Assembly: GCF_900177725.1 (NCBI RefSeq)
Contig: NZ_FXAT01000004.1
Coordinates: 124,001-188,000, forward strand
DNA: 64,000 nt
Reading direction: 5' to 3'
Source of the DNA: Paraburkholderia susongensis
GTDB lineage: Bacteria; Pseudomonadota; Gammaproteobacteria; Burkholderiales; Burkholderiaceae
Shown here: positions 21,045-27,432 of the stretch, in pieces
How positions within the stretch are numbered: position 1 is the stretch's first letter
Layout: each line of letters begins with the position of its first letter
Position numbers and translations under genes: made by a program
Notes under the pieces: model-generated
Told to the model about the DNA's origin: nothing
The model's database searches: none
The model's input: only the letters and a program-made list of their open reading frames with translations

Positions 21045-22615
21045 AAGCGGACGTGAGCAACGAACTGCGCTTTATCGCCGAAGTCGATGCATTCGAGTTC
21101 GGCGAGCGGGATATTGGACAAATCCTGCATTCGCTGGACGCCTGGCTTGCGAAGTTGGACGCCGATCTGCAGAGCAATCTTCTCGCATGCACAGGCTTGA
21201 AGGAACAAAGCGCGTTGGCCGCTCAGGCGGACGCCATCAACACCGTGCTGCGGAAAAGCCCGCAAGCGTGGTCACGGCAATGGGCCAATCTGGAATCTGC
21301 TCAGACGTTGGCCGATTCTTTTGACGACAAGGCATTGCTGCTCGTGTTCGGCAAGTTCAACGCCGGCAAGAGTTCGTTCTGCAATTTTCTCGCGGACCGC
21401 TTTGTTGCGCACGGCAAGTCAGCGCAGTATTTCCACGTCGAGGCCGGCAGTGTCGTCGAGACATCGGAACGCTTCCGGGAGGGCGCGACTGAAACCACGT
21501 CGCGTCTGCAAGGCGTGCGCCTCGGCGAAAAGCTGGTGCTGCTGGACACGCCGGGATTGCACTCGGTGACGCCGGACAATGCGGCGCTGACGCAGCGCTT
21601 CATCGATAGTGCCGATGCCGTGATCTGGTTGACCAGTTCGACTTCGCCCGGGCAAGTGCAGGAGCTGGACGAACTGGGCCGCGAACTGCATCGCAACAAA
21701 CCGCTGCTGCCGGTGGTGACACGTAGTGACATGTACGAAGAAGACGAAGTCGATGGCGAGATCGTCAAGCTTCTGTGCAACAAGACAGTGCAGGGCCGTG
21801 CGCAACAGGAGGCCGACGTCGAGGCGCGCGCGAAAGAAAAGCTCGTGGCGATGGGCGTGGACGCGGCGCTGCTGAAACGGCCGGTGTCCATTTCCGCGTA
21901 CATGGCGCGCGAACAGCGTCAAACGCAGGCGGCCATGGTCGAAGCGGGGTTCGAGAGGCTTTACGCGGCTTTGCTCTCAATCGCCGAGCCGTCGCTTGCC
22001 TACAAGCGGCGCAAACGGGCTGAAATACTGCTCCATCATCTCGAGGAGAACGTGCTCGGCCACTTGTGCGGCGAAGTGCTGCCTTTGTTCGCCGGGTTGC
22101 GTGCTTCGTCGCAGGCGGCCCTCGATCTGCTCGAGCGACAGCGGGAGCAGACCGTCAATGCGGTGTGGCGCAGCGTCCTGCCGACGTTGCCGGCCTTGCT
22201 CGAAAAACACGCTGCGCAACGCGACGTGCAGGCGATCTGCGACAGCCTGTCACGATCGATCCATGAGACGTTTTCTCGTGAGGCGAATGAGCAGTTCGCC
22301 GACTACGTCATTGCAATTGAAGCTGCGCTCGCGGAAATCAGTTTCGATGACAAAGCTGATTTCGAGAGCATCGCGCTCACGCATCCCGAAGCCGATGTGC
22401 GCGAGATCGTGGGTGTCGATTATCAGCAATTACACGCCGCGTTGAAGCAGGCGATTCACGCAAACCTGTCTCGCCTCTCCAGCGATGCCGGCAAACAATG
22501 CCACGCTTCGATCGAACAGTTGATGGAACTCGCAGAACGGTTGAAAAACGTTTTGAGCCTGCACGCGCAGGACTTATCCGGCCTGAAGAGTGAATTGCGG
22601 GCGGAGTCTGGTTGA
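21041..22615 (+). CDS. Dynamin-like GTPase, second of a tandem pair
   Basis: 524 residues, starting at an ATG that overlaps the stop of the first GTPase gene (ATGA). G1 is GKFNAGKSSFCNFL (about residue 108), a Thr-rich switch I segment is EGATETTSRLQG, G3 is DTPGLHSV and G4 is TRSDMY. Extended helices follow. The two GTPases differ in sequence and length, which suits a heteromeric assembly in which one partner recruits the other, as in known two-dynamin systems. The gene ends about 90 bp before the tRNA/attL hairpin. Confidence 0.75.
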   Translation: MKADVSNELRFIAEVDAFEFGERDIGQILHSLDAWLAKLDADLQSNLLACTGLKEQSALAAQADAINTVLRKSPQAWSRQWANLESAQTLADSFDDKALLLVFGKFNAGKSSFCNFLADRFVAHGKSAQYFHVEAGSVVETSERFREGATETTSRLQGVRLGEKLVLLDTPGLHSVTPDNAALTQRFIDSADAVIWLTSSTSPGQVQELDELGRELHRNKPLLPVVTRSDMYEEDEVDGEIVKLLCNKTVQGRAQQEADVEARAKEKLVAMGVDAALLKRPVSISAYMAREQRQTQAAMVEAGFERLYAALLSIAEPSLAYKRRKRAEILLHHLEENVLGHLCGEVLPLFAGLRASSQAALDLLERQREQTVNAVWRSVLPTLPALLEKHAAQRDVQAICDSLSRSIHETFSREANEQFADYVIAIEAALAEISFDDKADFESIALTHPEADVREIVGVDYQQLHAALKQAIHANLSRLSSDAGKQCHASIEQLMELAERLKNVLSLHAQDLSGLKSELRAESG

Positions 22616-23937
22616 GAGGGGAGGGCCTTCTGGGCGCAGTGAATCTGCGCGGTGATAGGCCTTCGCACATGCTGCGCACCGTGTTCACGCTGCGCCAGAA
22701 ACGACAAAGGGTTACAGGCCGAAGCACTGTAACCCTTTGATTTTTTGGTAGGCCGTACGGGATTCGAACCTGTGACCAACGGATTAAAAGTCCGAAACCT
22801 ACCGTCCATCCTAACGCTTTCATCGGGGGTTTGGCGGTTCGTTCCCTGTACGTGGCCCCTAGTTTTCGCTCCTTTTGAGCCCCTTTGGTCACGCGGATTT
22901 TGTGACTTGGGCACACCCTTTGGCTTGCCTTCAAGGGCGCTTGCTAGACCACGCAGGGCGGTGGGCGATACGTGAACATACTTCTGGGTCGTCAGGATGG
23001 ACTTGTGGCCCATGTAGCGCTGGATCAGGAACGCATCAGCTCCAGAATCAGCCAGCCGTGAGGCTGTTGTGTGGCGCAGCGTGTGAAGGACGAACTCCTT
23101 ATCCTCATCGAGCCCCATCTTTGTCCTGACCCATGCCCACTCGTTGGCCGCTGCGAACTTGTCCAGCATCCCAAACGGACACGTCATGCTCTCCCGTTCG
23201 GTCAGGATGCGATGCACCCGGTCTGTCATCGGGACCACCTTCGGGTGGCTCGCCTTGTTCTCCCAGCAGGTAACGAAGCGTTCCTTCAGGTTGTAGTCCT
23301 GGTCAGTCAGTCTCAGGACCTCAGAGAGGCGCATCCCGGTATCGACCAGCACGGCCACCAAGTCCGCCATGTCGGCATGCTTGGGGCGAATCTTCTGACT
23401 GAACAGGTGGATGACCTGAGCTTCTTCCTCAGGGGTGATGCGCCGCGTCCTGCCTTGGCCCACCTTGGCCCGTGCAATCCTGGGGATGACCAACTCGGTG
23501 AAGCCCCAGACAGTGATGGCCTCCTTGAACAGGACAGAGATAAACGACAGCCGCTGGTTGATAGTGCTCCCTGACAGCTCAGCCTCCCGCATGCTGCTCG
23601 CGTACTCCGTGATGCGCGCGGTGTCGATTGAAGCCAGCCGGGTGTCAGCCCCGAAGAAGCTCTCAACGAACTTCCACGTCCCCTCAAGAGTCTTGGGCGA
23701 CTTCGCATCGCGCCACTTGCCGTACTCCTTCAGCCCGCGCTTCCAGGCTTGCTCCAGGGTTGGGCCATACGAAGGCTCAGCTCCTGAGGTTGGCCTGAGC
23801 GAGCCTCCTGAGGCAATCTTGGCTGCTCGCTGTAGGGCCTCTTTCTTGTCCTTCGTGTGGAGGGACTTCCTGACGCGCTCACCCGAGTCATCGTAGAAGT
23901 CAGTCCACCAGGTTTTGCCTCTCAGCTTAATCATCAA
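22456..23937 (-). CDS. int: Phage tyrosine integrase, frame running through attL into host DNA
   Basis: The prophage frame has 493 codons. Residues 1-340 are a complete tyrosine recombinase: N-terminal arm-type domain, core-binding domain, and catalytic R203 (GMRLSEVLRL), K233, H285/R288 (HTLRHTTASRLADSGAD), H311 (MGHKS) and nucleophile Y320 (TTQKYVHVSP). From about residue 372 the frame reads tRNA-Lys-like sequence and crosses attL at residue 397. The last 96 residues are host DNA antisense to the second dynamin gene. In the excised phage those 96 are replaced by 39 residues and a TAG now found at 63,843-63,960. A MarR-like gene precedes it by 49 bp. Confidence 0.93.
   Translation of the reverse strand: MMIKLRGKTWWTDFYDDSGERVRKSLHTKDKKEALQRAAKIASGGSLRPTSGAEPSYGPTLEQAWKRGLKEYGKWRDAKSPKTLEGTWKFVESFFGADTRLASIDTARITEYASSMREAELSGSTINQRLSFISVLFKEAITVWGFTELVIPRIARAKVGQGRTRRITPEEEAQVIHLFSQKIRPKHADMADLVAVLVDTGMRLSEVLRLTDQDYNLKERFVTCWENKASHPKVVPMTDRVHRILTERESMTCPFGMLDKFAAANEWAWVRTKMGLDEDKEFVLHTLRHTTASRLADSGADAFLIQRYMGHKSILTTQKYVHVSPTALRGLASALEGKPKGVPKSQNPRDQRGSKGAKTRGHVQGTNRQTPDESVRMDGRFRTFNPLVTGSNPVRPTKKSKGYSASACNPLSFLAQREHGAQHVRRPITAQIHCAQKALPSQPDSARNSLFRPDKSCACRLKTFFNRSASSINCSIEAWHCLPASLERRDRFA
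22706..22746. terminator. Terminator between the dynamin genes and the tRNA-Lys 3' end
   Basis: AAAGGGTTACAG-gccgaagca-CTGTAACCCTTT, a perfect 12-bp stem, followed by GATTTTTT on the plus strand. It can end the dynamin operon. In the uninfected chromosome it lay just beyond the tRNA-Lys 3' end. It abuts the attL repeat. Confidence 0.88.
22745..22784. repeat. attL: direct repeat of the tRNA-Lys 3' end
   Basis: These 40 bases are identical to 63961-64000. The identity may continue, because the window ends inside the right copy. They hold the tRNA CCA end, the acceptor 3' strand and the T-arm. Phage DNA lies to the right and chromosomal DNA to the left. Confidence 0.93.
22746..22820 (-). pseudogene. 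tRNA-Lys(UUU)-like remnant inside the integrase frame
   Basis: On the minus strand CGTTAG...GGTAG...GGACTTTTAATCCG, then the T-arm GGTTCGAATCC and TACCA, follow the layout of a tRNA-Lys with anticodon TTT. The 5' half is decayed: the D-arm bases differ, one base is missing before the anticodon stem, and the 5' acceptor strand does not pair. It is therefore the phage copy and not a working tRNA. An A-C mismatch in the T-stem (also present at attR) is odd. Confidence 0.65.
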
Positions 23938-23986
23938 AGGTCCCTCCTATGAAACGAAACAGACCACACAAAGGTGGCCTGAATGC

Positions 23987-24373
23987 TTACTGCTGGGCCT
24001 TACCAGGTCGCTGTCTTACGAACCTGCCTAACTGCTCGTCAATGGTTGCCAGTAGCTGCTCACCTTCCGGTGTCAGGCTGACAATCTTGCGGCTGTAGTT
24101 TGTTGGGTCTTCCTCTACACTGACCAGACCAAGGCCGTGAATGCCTGCTGCGGGCTTCCCTCTGCCCAGCATCGCACATGAGCGGGACATAACCGCCTGG
24201 CCTAGTCCTGTGGTCTCCTGGAGTTCCTTGAGGGAACGGCCAGGATTTGCTGCCACTGCTGCAAACACCACTACCAGGTTAGGCGGGACGTCCTGCTTTT
24301 CCAGTTTGTCAGCACTGAGCTGGCGAAAGATTTGCAGAACCTCTGCTGCCACGTGAAGTGCGGTGATGCTCAT
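23987..24373 (-). CDS. MarR-like winged-helix regulator, candidate lysogeny regulator
   Basis: 128 residues. A predicted helix-turn-helix, NPGRSLKELQETTGLGQAVMSRSCAML, is followed by a wing and KIVSLTPEGEQLLATIDEQL, which is MarR-like. It lies directly upstream of int and downstream of a ~310-bp regulatory region with inverted repeats. No CI-type or Cro-type repressor gene was recognised elsewhere in the prophage, so this is the best candidate for control of int and early genes. The ATG at 24373 has GGGGTAGGAA just upstream. Confidence 0.7.
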   Translation of the reverse strand: MSITALHVAAEVLQIFRQLSADKLEKQDVPPNLVVVFAAVAANPGRSLKELQETTGLGQAVMSRSCAMLGRGKPAAGIHGLGLVSVEEDPTNYSRKIVSLTPEGEQLLATIDEQLGRFVRQRPGKAQQ

Positions 24374-24390
24374 TTCCTACCCCTTGTCTT

Positions 24391-24570
24391 CTATTGAATG
24401 CTGCGACCAATGGACAACAGCCAGCGCCGCAGAATGAGAACTTCAAGGCCCCCGGTTTCTTCCCGTCGAAACTCGAATAGCGATACCTTGCGCCCGTTGC
24501 GCTCTATGTAATCGTGGCCAATGTGGGCGGCAAAACCAGCAAAAGACAGCAGCATACAACAGTTCCCCAT
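24391..24570 (-). CDS. Hypothetical 59-residue protein upstream of the MarR-like gene
   Basis: Open from ATG 24570 to TAG 24391. An inner ATG at 24555 has GGGGAA at better spacing and would give 54 residues. The N-terminus is hydrophobic (CCMLLSFAGFAAHIGHDY), followed by a basic, beta-rich half (RKVSLFEFRREETGG). It ends 17 bp before the MarR-like ATG, in the same direction. Function unknown. Confidence 0.5.
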   Translation of the reverse strand: MGNCCMLLSFAGFAAHIGHDYIERNGRKVSLFEFRREETGGLEVLILRRWLLSIGRSIQ

Positions 24571-24582
24571 GTGGAAGGAATG
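24561..24582 (-). promoter_or_regulatory. Phage-RNAP promoter-like site
   Basis: On the minus strand TTCCTTCCACATGGGGAAC, close to the family core TTCCACTAGGGGAA. It overlaps the start of the 59-codon frame and would drive the MarR-like gene and int. Confidence 0.4.
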
Positions 24583-24608
24583 GATTGAGGGATTTGAATC
24601 AGCAAGCT

Positions 24609-24747
24609 GTTACGAGTTGTAACGGGAAGGTATGAAGATTACTGTATGGATGCACAGCCTTTCAAATTGTTAAACGCTATTACATGCAGCATTTACATAG
24701 AATTGACTTGCAAACGGTAATATGTTCCTCAAGTGGAATCTTCATAC
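24609..24747. promoter_or_regulatory. Operator-like inverted repeats in the lysogeny control region
   Basis: GTTAC-gagtt-GTAAC (24609-24623) is a perfect palindrome of the size bound by winged-helix dimers. In addition GTATGAAGATT at 24630-24640 recurs inverted as AATCTTCATAC at 24737-24747. The right arm overlaps a phage-promoter-like site. The whole non-coding stretch 24,571-24,883 is AT-rich compared with its surroundings. Confidence 0.5.
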
Positions 24748-24748
24748 G
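24724..24748 (-). promoter_or_regulatory. Phage-RNAP promoter-like site
   Basis: Minus strand GTATGAAGATTCCACTTGAGGAAC, sharing TTCCACT and GGAAC with the family. It reads towards the MarR-like gene and int, and overlaps one arm of the long inverted repeat. Confidence 0.5.
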
Positions 24749-24883
24749 AACCCAATTTCTCTTACAGGTCCTGCAACAATTCTGATTCAAAGCTCACTGG
24801 GCCATCCTGATTAGGCAAAACTGGGCCATATCAAGGTGACCTAGGGAGCGCCCTGAGCTTCCAGGGCGGGACTGCGCTGGGCC

Positions 24884-25105
24884 TTACTGAACCCGCCTAA
24901 CCGTTACCCTGCCAGTGCTCGCTGTAACGGTCAGCTCAGGCATCGCTGGGCCTAAGCGAGATTCCTTCAGAAGGTCCCGCTCGCTGTCTGGAAAATGCAA
25001 CAGACAGGCGCACATCTGAGCCACTGCAAAAGCATCACGCTTGACCCTGAAACTGACCCTGCACACATAACCCCGTGTAGCCTGGGCTTCAATCAAGTAA
25101 GGCAT
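24884..25105 (-). CDS. Hypothetical early-region protein, 73 residues
   Basis: Begins MPYLIEAQATRGYVCRV after a good GGAGG ribosome site. It has a mixed charge pattern and no recognised domain. It is the last gene of the early block, which is separated from the regulator/int unit by the control region. A phage-promoter-like site lies 50 bp upstream. Confidence 0.65.
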   Translation of the reverse strand: MPYLIEAQATRGYVCRVSFRVKRDAFAVAQMCACLLHFPDSERDLLKESRLGPAMPELTVTASTGRVTVRRVQ

Positions 25106-25153
25106 AGCAACACCTCCAGGACTGATTTACAGGCCCATAGCGCCCTTGGTTAT

Positions 25154-25180
25154 GATTCCCTAGTGGAACGCTACGGGTAA
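25154..25180 (-). promoter_or_regulatory. Phage-RNAP promoter-like site
   Basis: Minus strand TTACCCGTAGCGTTCCACTAGGGAA, the fullest consensus copy. The CACTAGGG part resembles the T7 promoter end CACTATAGGG. It stands upstream of the gene starting at 25105. Confidence 0.7.
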
Positions 25181-25252
25181 ACAAACGGAAGCCCTGAGCG
25201 GGCTTATATGGGGACTAGCGGCTTCATGCGCTTCAATATTCGATAGCCCAGA

Positions 25253-25381
25253 TCACTCATCATTGCCCTTCCCCAGGAACAGACGAACAGCATCGACCAG
25301 GTAAGCCGCGCCACCAGCGATGACCACACAGGCGAAAATCAGGGCGAAGGTTTCCAGGAACATGCGCAGCGGCTCATTCAT
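25253..25381 (-). CDS. Small single-pass membrane protein, 42 residues
   Basis: MNEPLRMFLE is followed by one hydrophobic helix (TFALIFACVVIAGGAAYLV) and a short charged tail. The ATG overlaps the stop of the upstream gene by 4 bp (ATGA), which supports translation. Possible early membrane-acting factor; function unknown. Confidence 0.65.
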   Translation of the reverse strand: MNEPLRMFLETFALIFACVVIAGGAAYLVDAVRLFLGKGNDE

Positions 25382-25572
25382 TGCGGCTTGTCTCCGGGTG
25401 ACCTCGTGATGACCACACGGCCAGGTAGCGAGATGGTTACGGGACCGCCCATCACATGCGCCAGCTCACGCGCTACGGCATCCGCCAGGGCGTGAATCAG
25501 TGCGCTAGTGGGTTTGTGAGCGTGGGCATAGGCGCGCGCCTGGGCGAACAGGTGAGAGGCAGCAGGGCGCAT
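25378..25572 (-). CDS. Hypothetical early protein, 64 residues
   Basis: The ATG at 25572 overlaps the upstream stop (TGATG). The N-terminal half is Ala/His-rich and helical (SHLFAQARAYAHAHKPTSAL), and the end is beta-like (PVTISLPGRVVITRSPGD). No known domain. The overlapping starts tie it into one early operon. Confidence 0.65.
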   Translation of the reverse strand: MRPAASHLFAQARAYAHAHKPTSALIHALADAVARELAHVMGGPVTISLPGRVVITRSPGDKPQ

Positions 25573-25868
25573 CACGCGGCCACCTCTTCTAATTGGATGC
25601 GGACATCCTTATGTGTCGATGTCTTGCTCTTCATCACGCAGCACATGTGATGCAGCATTGGATAACCGGTCAGGTACACCTTTCGGCCTGAGCGCTCATT
25701 GATGGCTACCAGGTGATACAGGCTCTCCCCTTGAGACTTCCACATGTCGTGCTCGCATTGGCGATGGATGGCTGACGCTTTCTCGGTGTCGCCATCGGTA
25801 AGCGCTTGGTGAAGAGCTGAGCCAGGAGCGGCCCAGACATCACGGAAGCGGATGGAATCACGGTGCAT
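25572..25868 (-). CDS. Hypothetical early protein, 98 residues
   Basis: Starts MHRDSIRFRDVWAAPG. It contains several Cys and His residues (RQCEHDMW; YPMLHHMCCVMKS) that could bind a metal, although their spacing fits no zinc finger I know. It begins 9 bp after the previous gene. Confidence 0.65.
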   Translation of the reverse strand: MHRDSIRFRDVWAAPGSALHQALTDGDTEKASAIHRQCEHDMWKSQGESLYHLVAINERSGRKVYLTGYPMLHHMCCVMKSKTSTHKDVRIQLEEVAA

Positions 25869-25877
25869 GGCTTAGCC

Positions 25878-26228
25878 TCAGCTCAGGTAAATCAGGCCGT
25901 CATCGCCCACATAGGCGTCACAACCGCCATACACGTGAGCTGCGATAGTCAGGGCTTGGCCCAGGTCTCCCAGACCTCTGTCCCAAAAGCCCGCTCCGTG
26001 ATGGTTGCGCGTGAGCCAGAAGTCGTGCCCGATTTGCTCAGCAGACAGGCCGCTAAGCTGGCGCGCGTGAGCTTCAATAAAGTCTGTGCAGTCTTCCAGC
26101 GCTTTAGCCTGGGCTTCCGGTGCGATGTCATCGACCGTATAGACCGCATCAAGGGGTTCGCCATGCTCATCCGTCGATGACCACAGGGCGGCTATCAGGT
26201 AATGCTTCGTTACGGTTTGCGGATTCAC
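25878..26228 (-). CDS. Acidic early protein, 116 residues
   Basis: GTG start at 26228 with GGAGG upstream. The protein is strongly acidic (about 18 Asp/Glu against 5 Lys/Arg). The C-terminal half, HDFWLTRNHHGAGFWDRGL with a final YVGDDGLIYL, resembles a small conserved phage protein seen in many tailed phages without known function. It sits in the early block where T7-like phages keep anti-host genes. Confidence 0.7.
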   Translation of the reverse strand: MNPQTVTKHYLIAALWSSTDEHGEPLDAVYTVDDIAPEAQAKALEDCTDFIEAHARQLSGLSAEQIGHDFWLTRNHHGAGFWDRGLGDLGQALTIAAHVYGGCDAYVGDDGLIYLS

Positions 26229-26346
26229 TGTGGAGCCTCCAGAAGGGGACTAGCGGACATCGCTAGATGAACCAGACGGCCAACTCAGGGCATTCATCCG
26301 GTTTATCTAGCGGCCTGGGTCAGGTGGACGACAGGCGCGCTAATGT

Positions 26347-26372
26347 GATGCTGTAGTGGAACGCTAGGGGCG
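26347..26372 (-). promoter_or_regulatory. Phage-RNAP promoter-like site
   Basis: Minus strand CCCCTAGCGTTCCACTACAGCATC, between the 95- and 116-residue early genes. It shares the AGCGTTCCACTA core. Confidence 0.6.
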
Positions 26373-26374
26373 AG

Positions 26375-26662
26375 TTAAATGAGCTGCTGCCCGAAGTCAG
26401 GAGCGAACGTGTCAAGCTTCGACTGAATTACAAAGCAGTAGCCAGCGTTACCGGGCATTGCACCGCCCACCCAGGATTGCTCATAGCCTTTCTCATTCCA
26501 GCCCAGCTTACGCACCAGTGCCATAGCTGCCACCGCGTAAGCCCTGACATCGCTGTATTCATGCGGGAACGGGATAGTAACGGAGCCAGCTTCACACTTA
26601 GCGCGGATACGCGGGCCACGTGTGTTGGTCGGATTAACGAACGTGGTAACGATAGCTTGCAT
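26375..26662 (-). CDS. Hypothetical early protein, 95 residues
   Basis: MQAIVTTFVNPTNTRGPRIR followed by KCEAGSVTIPFPH and ending DTFAPDFGQQLI. Small alpha/beta protein of unknown family; similar small proteins occur in early regions of other phages. Preceded by AGGGGA 6-9 bp before the ATG. Confidence 0.7.
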   Translation of the reverse strand: MQAIVTTFVNPTNTRGPRIRAKCEAGSVTIPFPHEYSDVRAYAVAAMALVRKLGWNEKGYEQSWVGGAMPGNAGYCFVIQSKLDTFAPDFGQQLI

Positions 26663-26673
26663 GGTGATTCCCC

Positions 26674-26799
26674 TTAGATTCGATTGGTGATGTAGTACAG
26701 CTCAGGCACTGCGGCATCTTGCAAGGCTCCCAAGGCATCACCCAGGGAATCGAAGCGCCGTATTATTGAGCCGGTTAAGCGGTGGACTAGGGTGAACAT
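26674..26799 (-). CDS. Hypothetical early protein, 41 residues
   Basis: MFTLVHRLTGSIIRRFDSLG to the TAA at 26674. GGAGC lies 5 bp upstream of the ATG, and a phage-promoter-like site ends just before it. It is 11 bp from the next gene. No recognised motif. Confidence 0.6.
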   Translation of the reverse strand: MFTLVHRLTGSIIRRFDSLGDALGALQDAAVPELYYITNRI

Positions 26800-26801
26800 G
26801 T

Positions 26802-26826
26802 GTTGCTCCAGTGGAACTGTTAGGCC
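26802..26826 (-). promoter_or_regulatory. Phage-RNAP promoter-like site
   Basis: Minus strand GGCCTAACAGTTCCACTGGAGCAAC, directly before the 41-codon gene. It overlaps the stop codon of the upstream gene. Confidence 0.5.
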
Positions 26827-27020
26827 AAGCTTAAGGCATGTCTGAGGTCTGCCTCAGCAATGGCGCGAGTGATGCCAAGGTTAGGCGCTGCACCGTGCCC
26901 AATCTGAGCGCAACGCACGGAATGCGTGATGGTCTTACGGTAGACCTCATAACCCCTAGCGCCAACGCTCAGCACCCAGTGCGTGGCATTCTCGTAAGCA
27001 ATGTCTGCCTCTTTGTACAC
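26820..27020 (-). CDS. Hypothetical early protein, 66 residues
   Basis: GTG start at 27020 with GGAGTG upstream. Contains THWVLSVGARGYEVYRKTIT, likely a beta hairpin, then a helix. Unknown family; part of the tightly packed early operon. Confidence 0.6.
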   Translation of the reverse strand: MYKEADIAYENATHWVLSVGARGYEVYRKTITHSVRCAQIGHGAAPNLGITRAIAEADLRHALSLA

Positions 27021-27026
27021 AGTCAG

Positions 27027-27260
27027 TCACTCCAGGCTATCAAGATAGGGTCCGGCCAGGTGCGCCCAGCACTCATCAATGCCGACATCGCCCGCTTCAT
27101 TCCAGAGGCGCTCAGCCTCATCAATAAAGACCCTTGCTTCATCGCCCTGCAAAAAGACTTCATCACCAATGGATACCCATTCCTGGGCGCTGTTGACTTC
27201 AATGTGAGCATCGCCAGCGTAGTCAGCGCCAGCTCGTATTATCTGCGTTAGTGTCATCAT
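27027..27260 (-). CDS. Very acidic early protein, 77 residues, candidate DNA mimic
   Basis: First gene of the early block. The frame starts with two ATGs behind AAAGGAAC. About 17 Asp/Glu face only 3 Arg and no Lys, giving a net charge near -14 in 77 residues. That composition and this position match anti-restriction DNA mimics such as T7 gp0.3 (Ocr), although I see no sequence relation. Predicted mostly helical (EARVFIDEAERLWNEAGDVG). Confidence 0.65.
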   Translation of the reverse strand: MMTLTQIIRAGADYAGDAHIEVNSAQEWVSIGDEVFLQGDEARVFIDEAERLWNEAGDVGIDECWAHLAGPYLDSLE

Positions 27261-27262
27261 AT

Positions 27263-27289
27263 GTTCCTTTAGTGGAATGCTTCGGCTAA
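27263..27289 (-). promoter_or_regulatory. Phage-RNAP promoter-like site
   Basis: Minus strand TTAGCCGAAGCATTCCACTAAAGGAAC, immediately ahead of the first early gene, so phage polymerase could re-transcribe the early block. Confidence 0.6.
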
Positions 27290-27404
27290 ACGAAAGGGCT
27301 CACTTCTGAGCACCTATTATCCGTTTCGTTTTCTTCCTGTATGCCAGGCCCATCGGGCTACCTCATGGCTTGTTTGCGAGTGAAACCGTACAACAGGACT
27401 CCAC

Positions 27405-27432
27405 TGTAAAGAGTTCCACATGAGAATGTCAA
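27405..27432 (-). promoter_or_regulatory. Candidate host sigma70 early promoter
   Basis: On the minus strand a perfect TTGACA (27432-27427) is followed after 16-17 bp by TTTACA/TTACAG. It lies about 145 bp upstream of the first early gene, where T7 has its strong host-polymerase promoters. The -10 match is only moderate. Confidence 0.5.

Noticed and set aside
22456..22744. Treating the last 96 codons of the prophage integrase as native protein
   Set aside because: They are host DNA antisense to a dynamin gene and lie outside the attL repeat; they are a by-product of integration, though possibly with an effect.
27390..27425. GAGTTCCACATGAGAA on the plus strand as a phage promoter
   Set aside because: It shares TTCCAC with the promoter family but lacks the CTAGGG part, and it coincides with the spacer of the candidate host early promoter.
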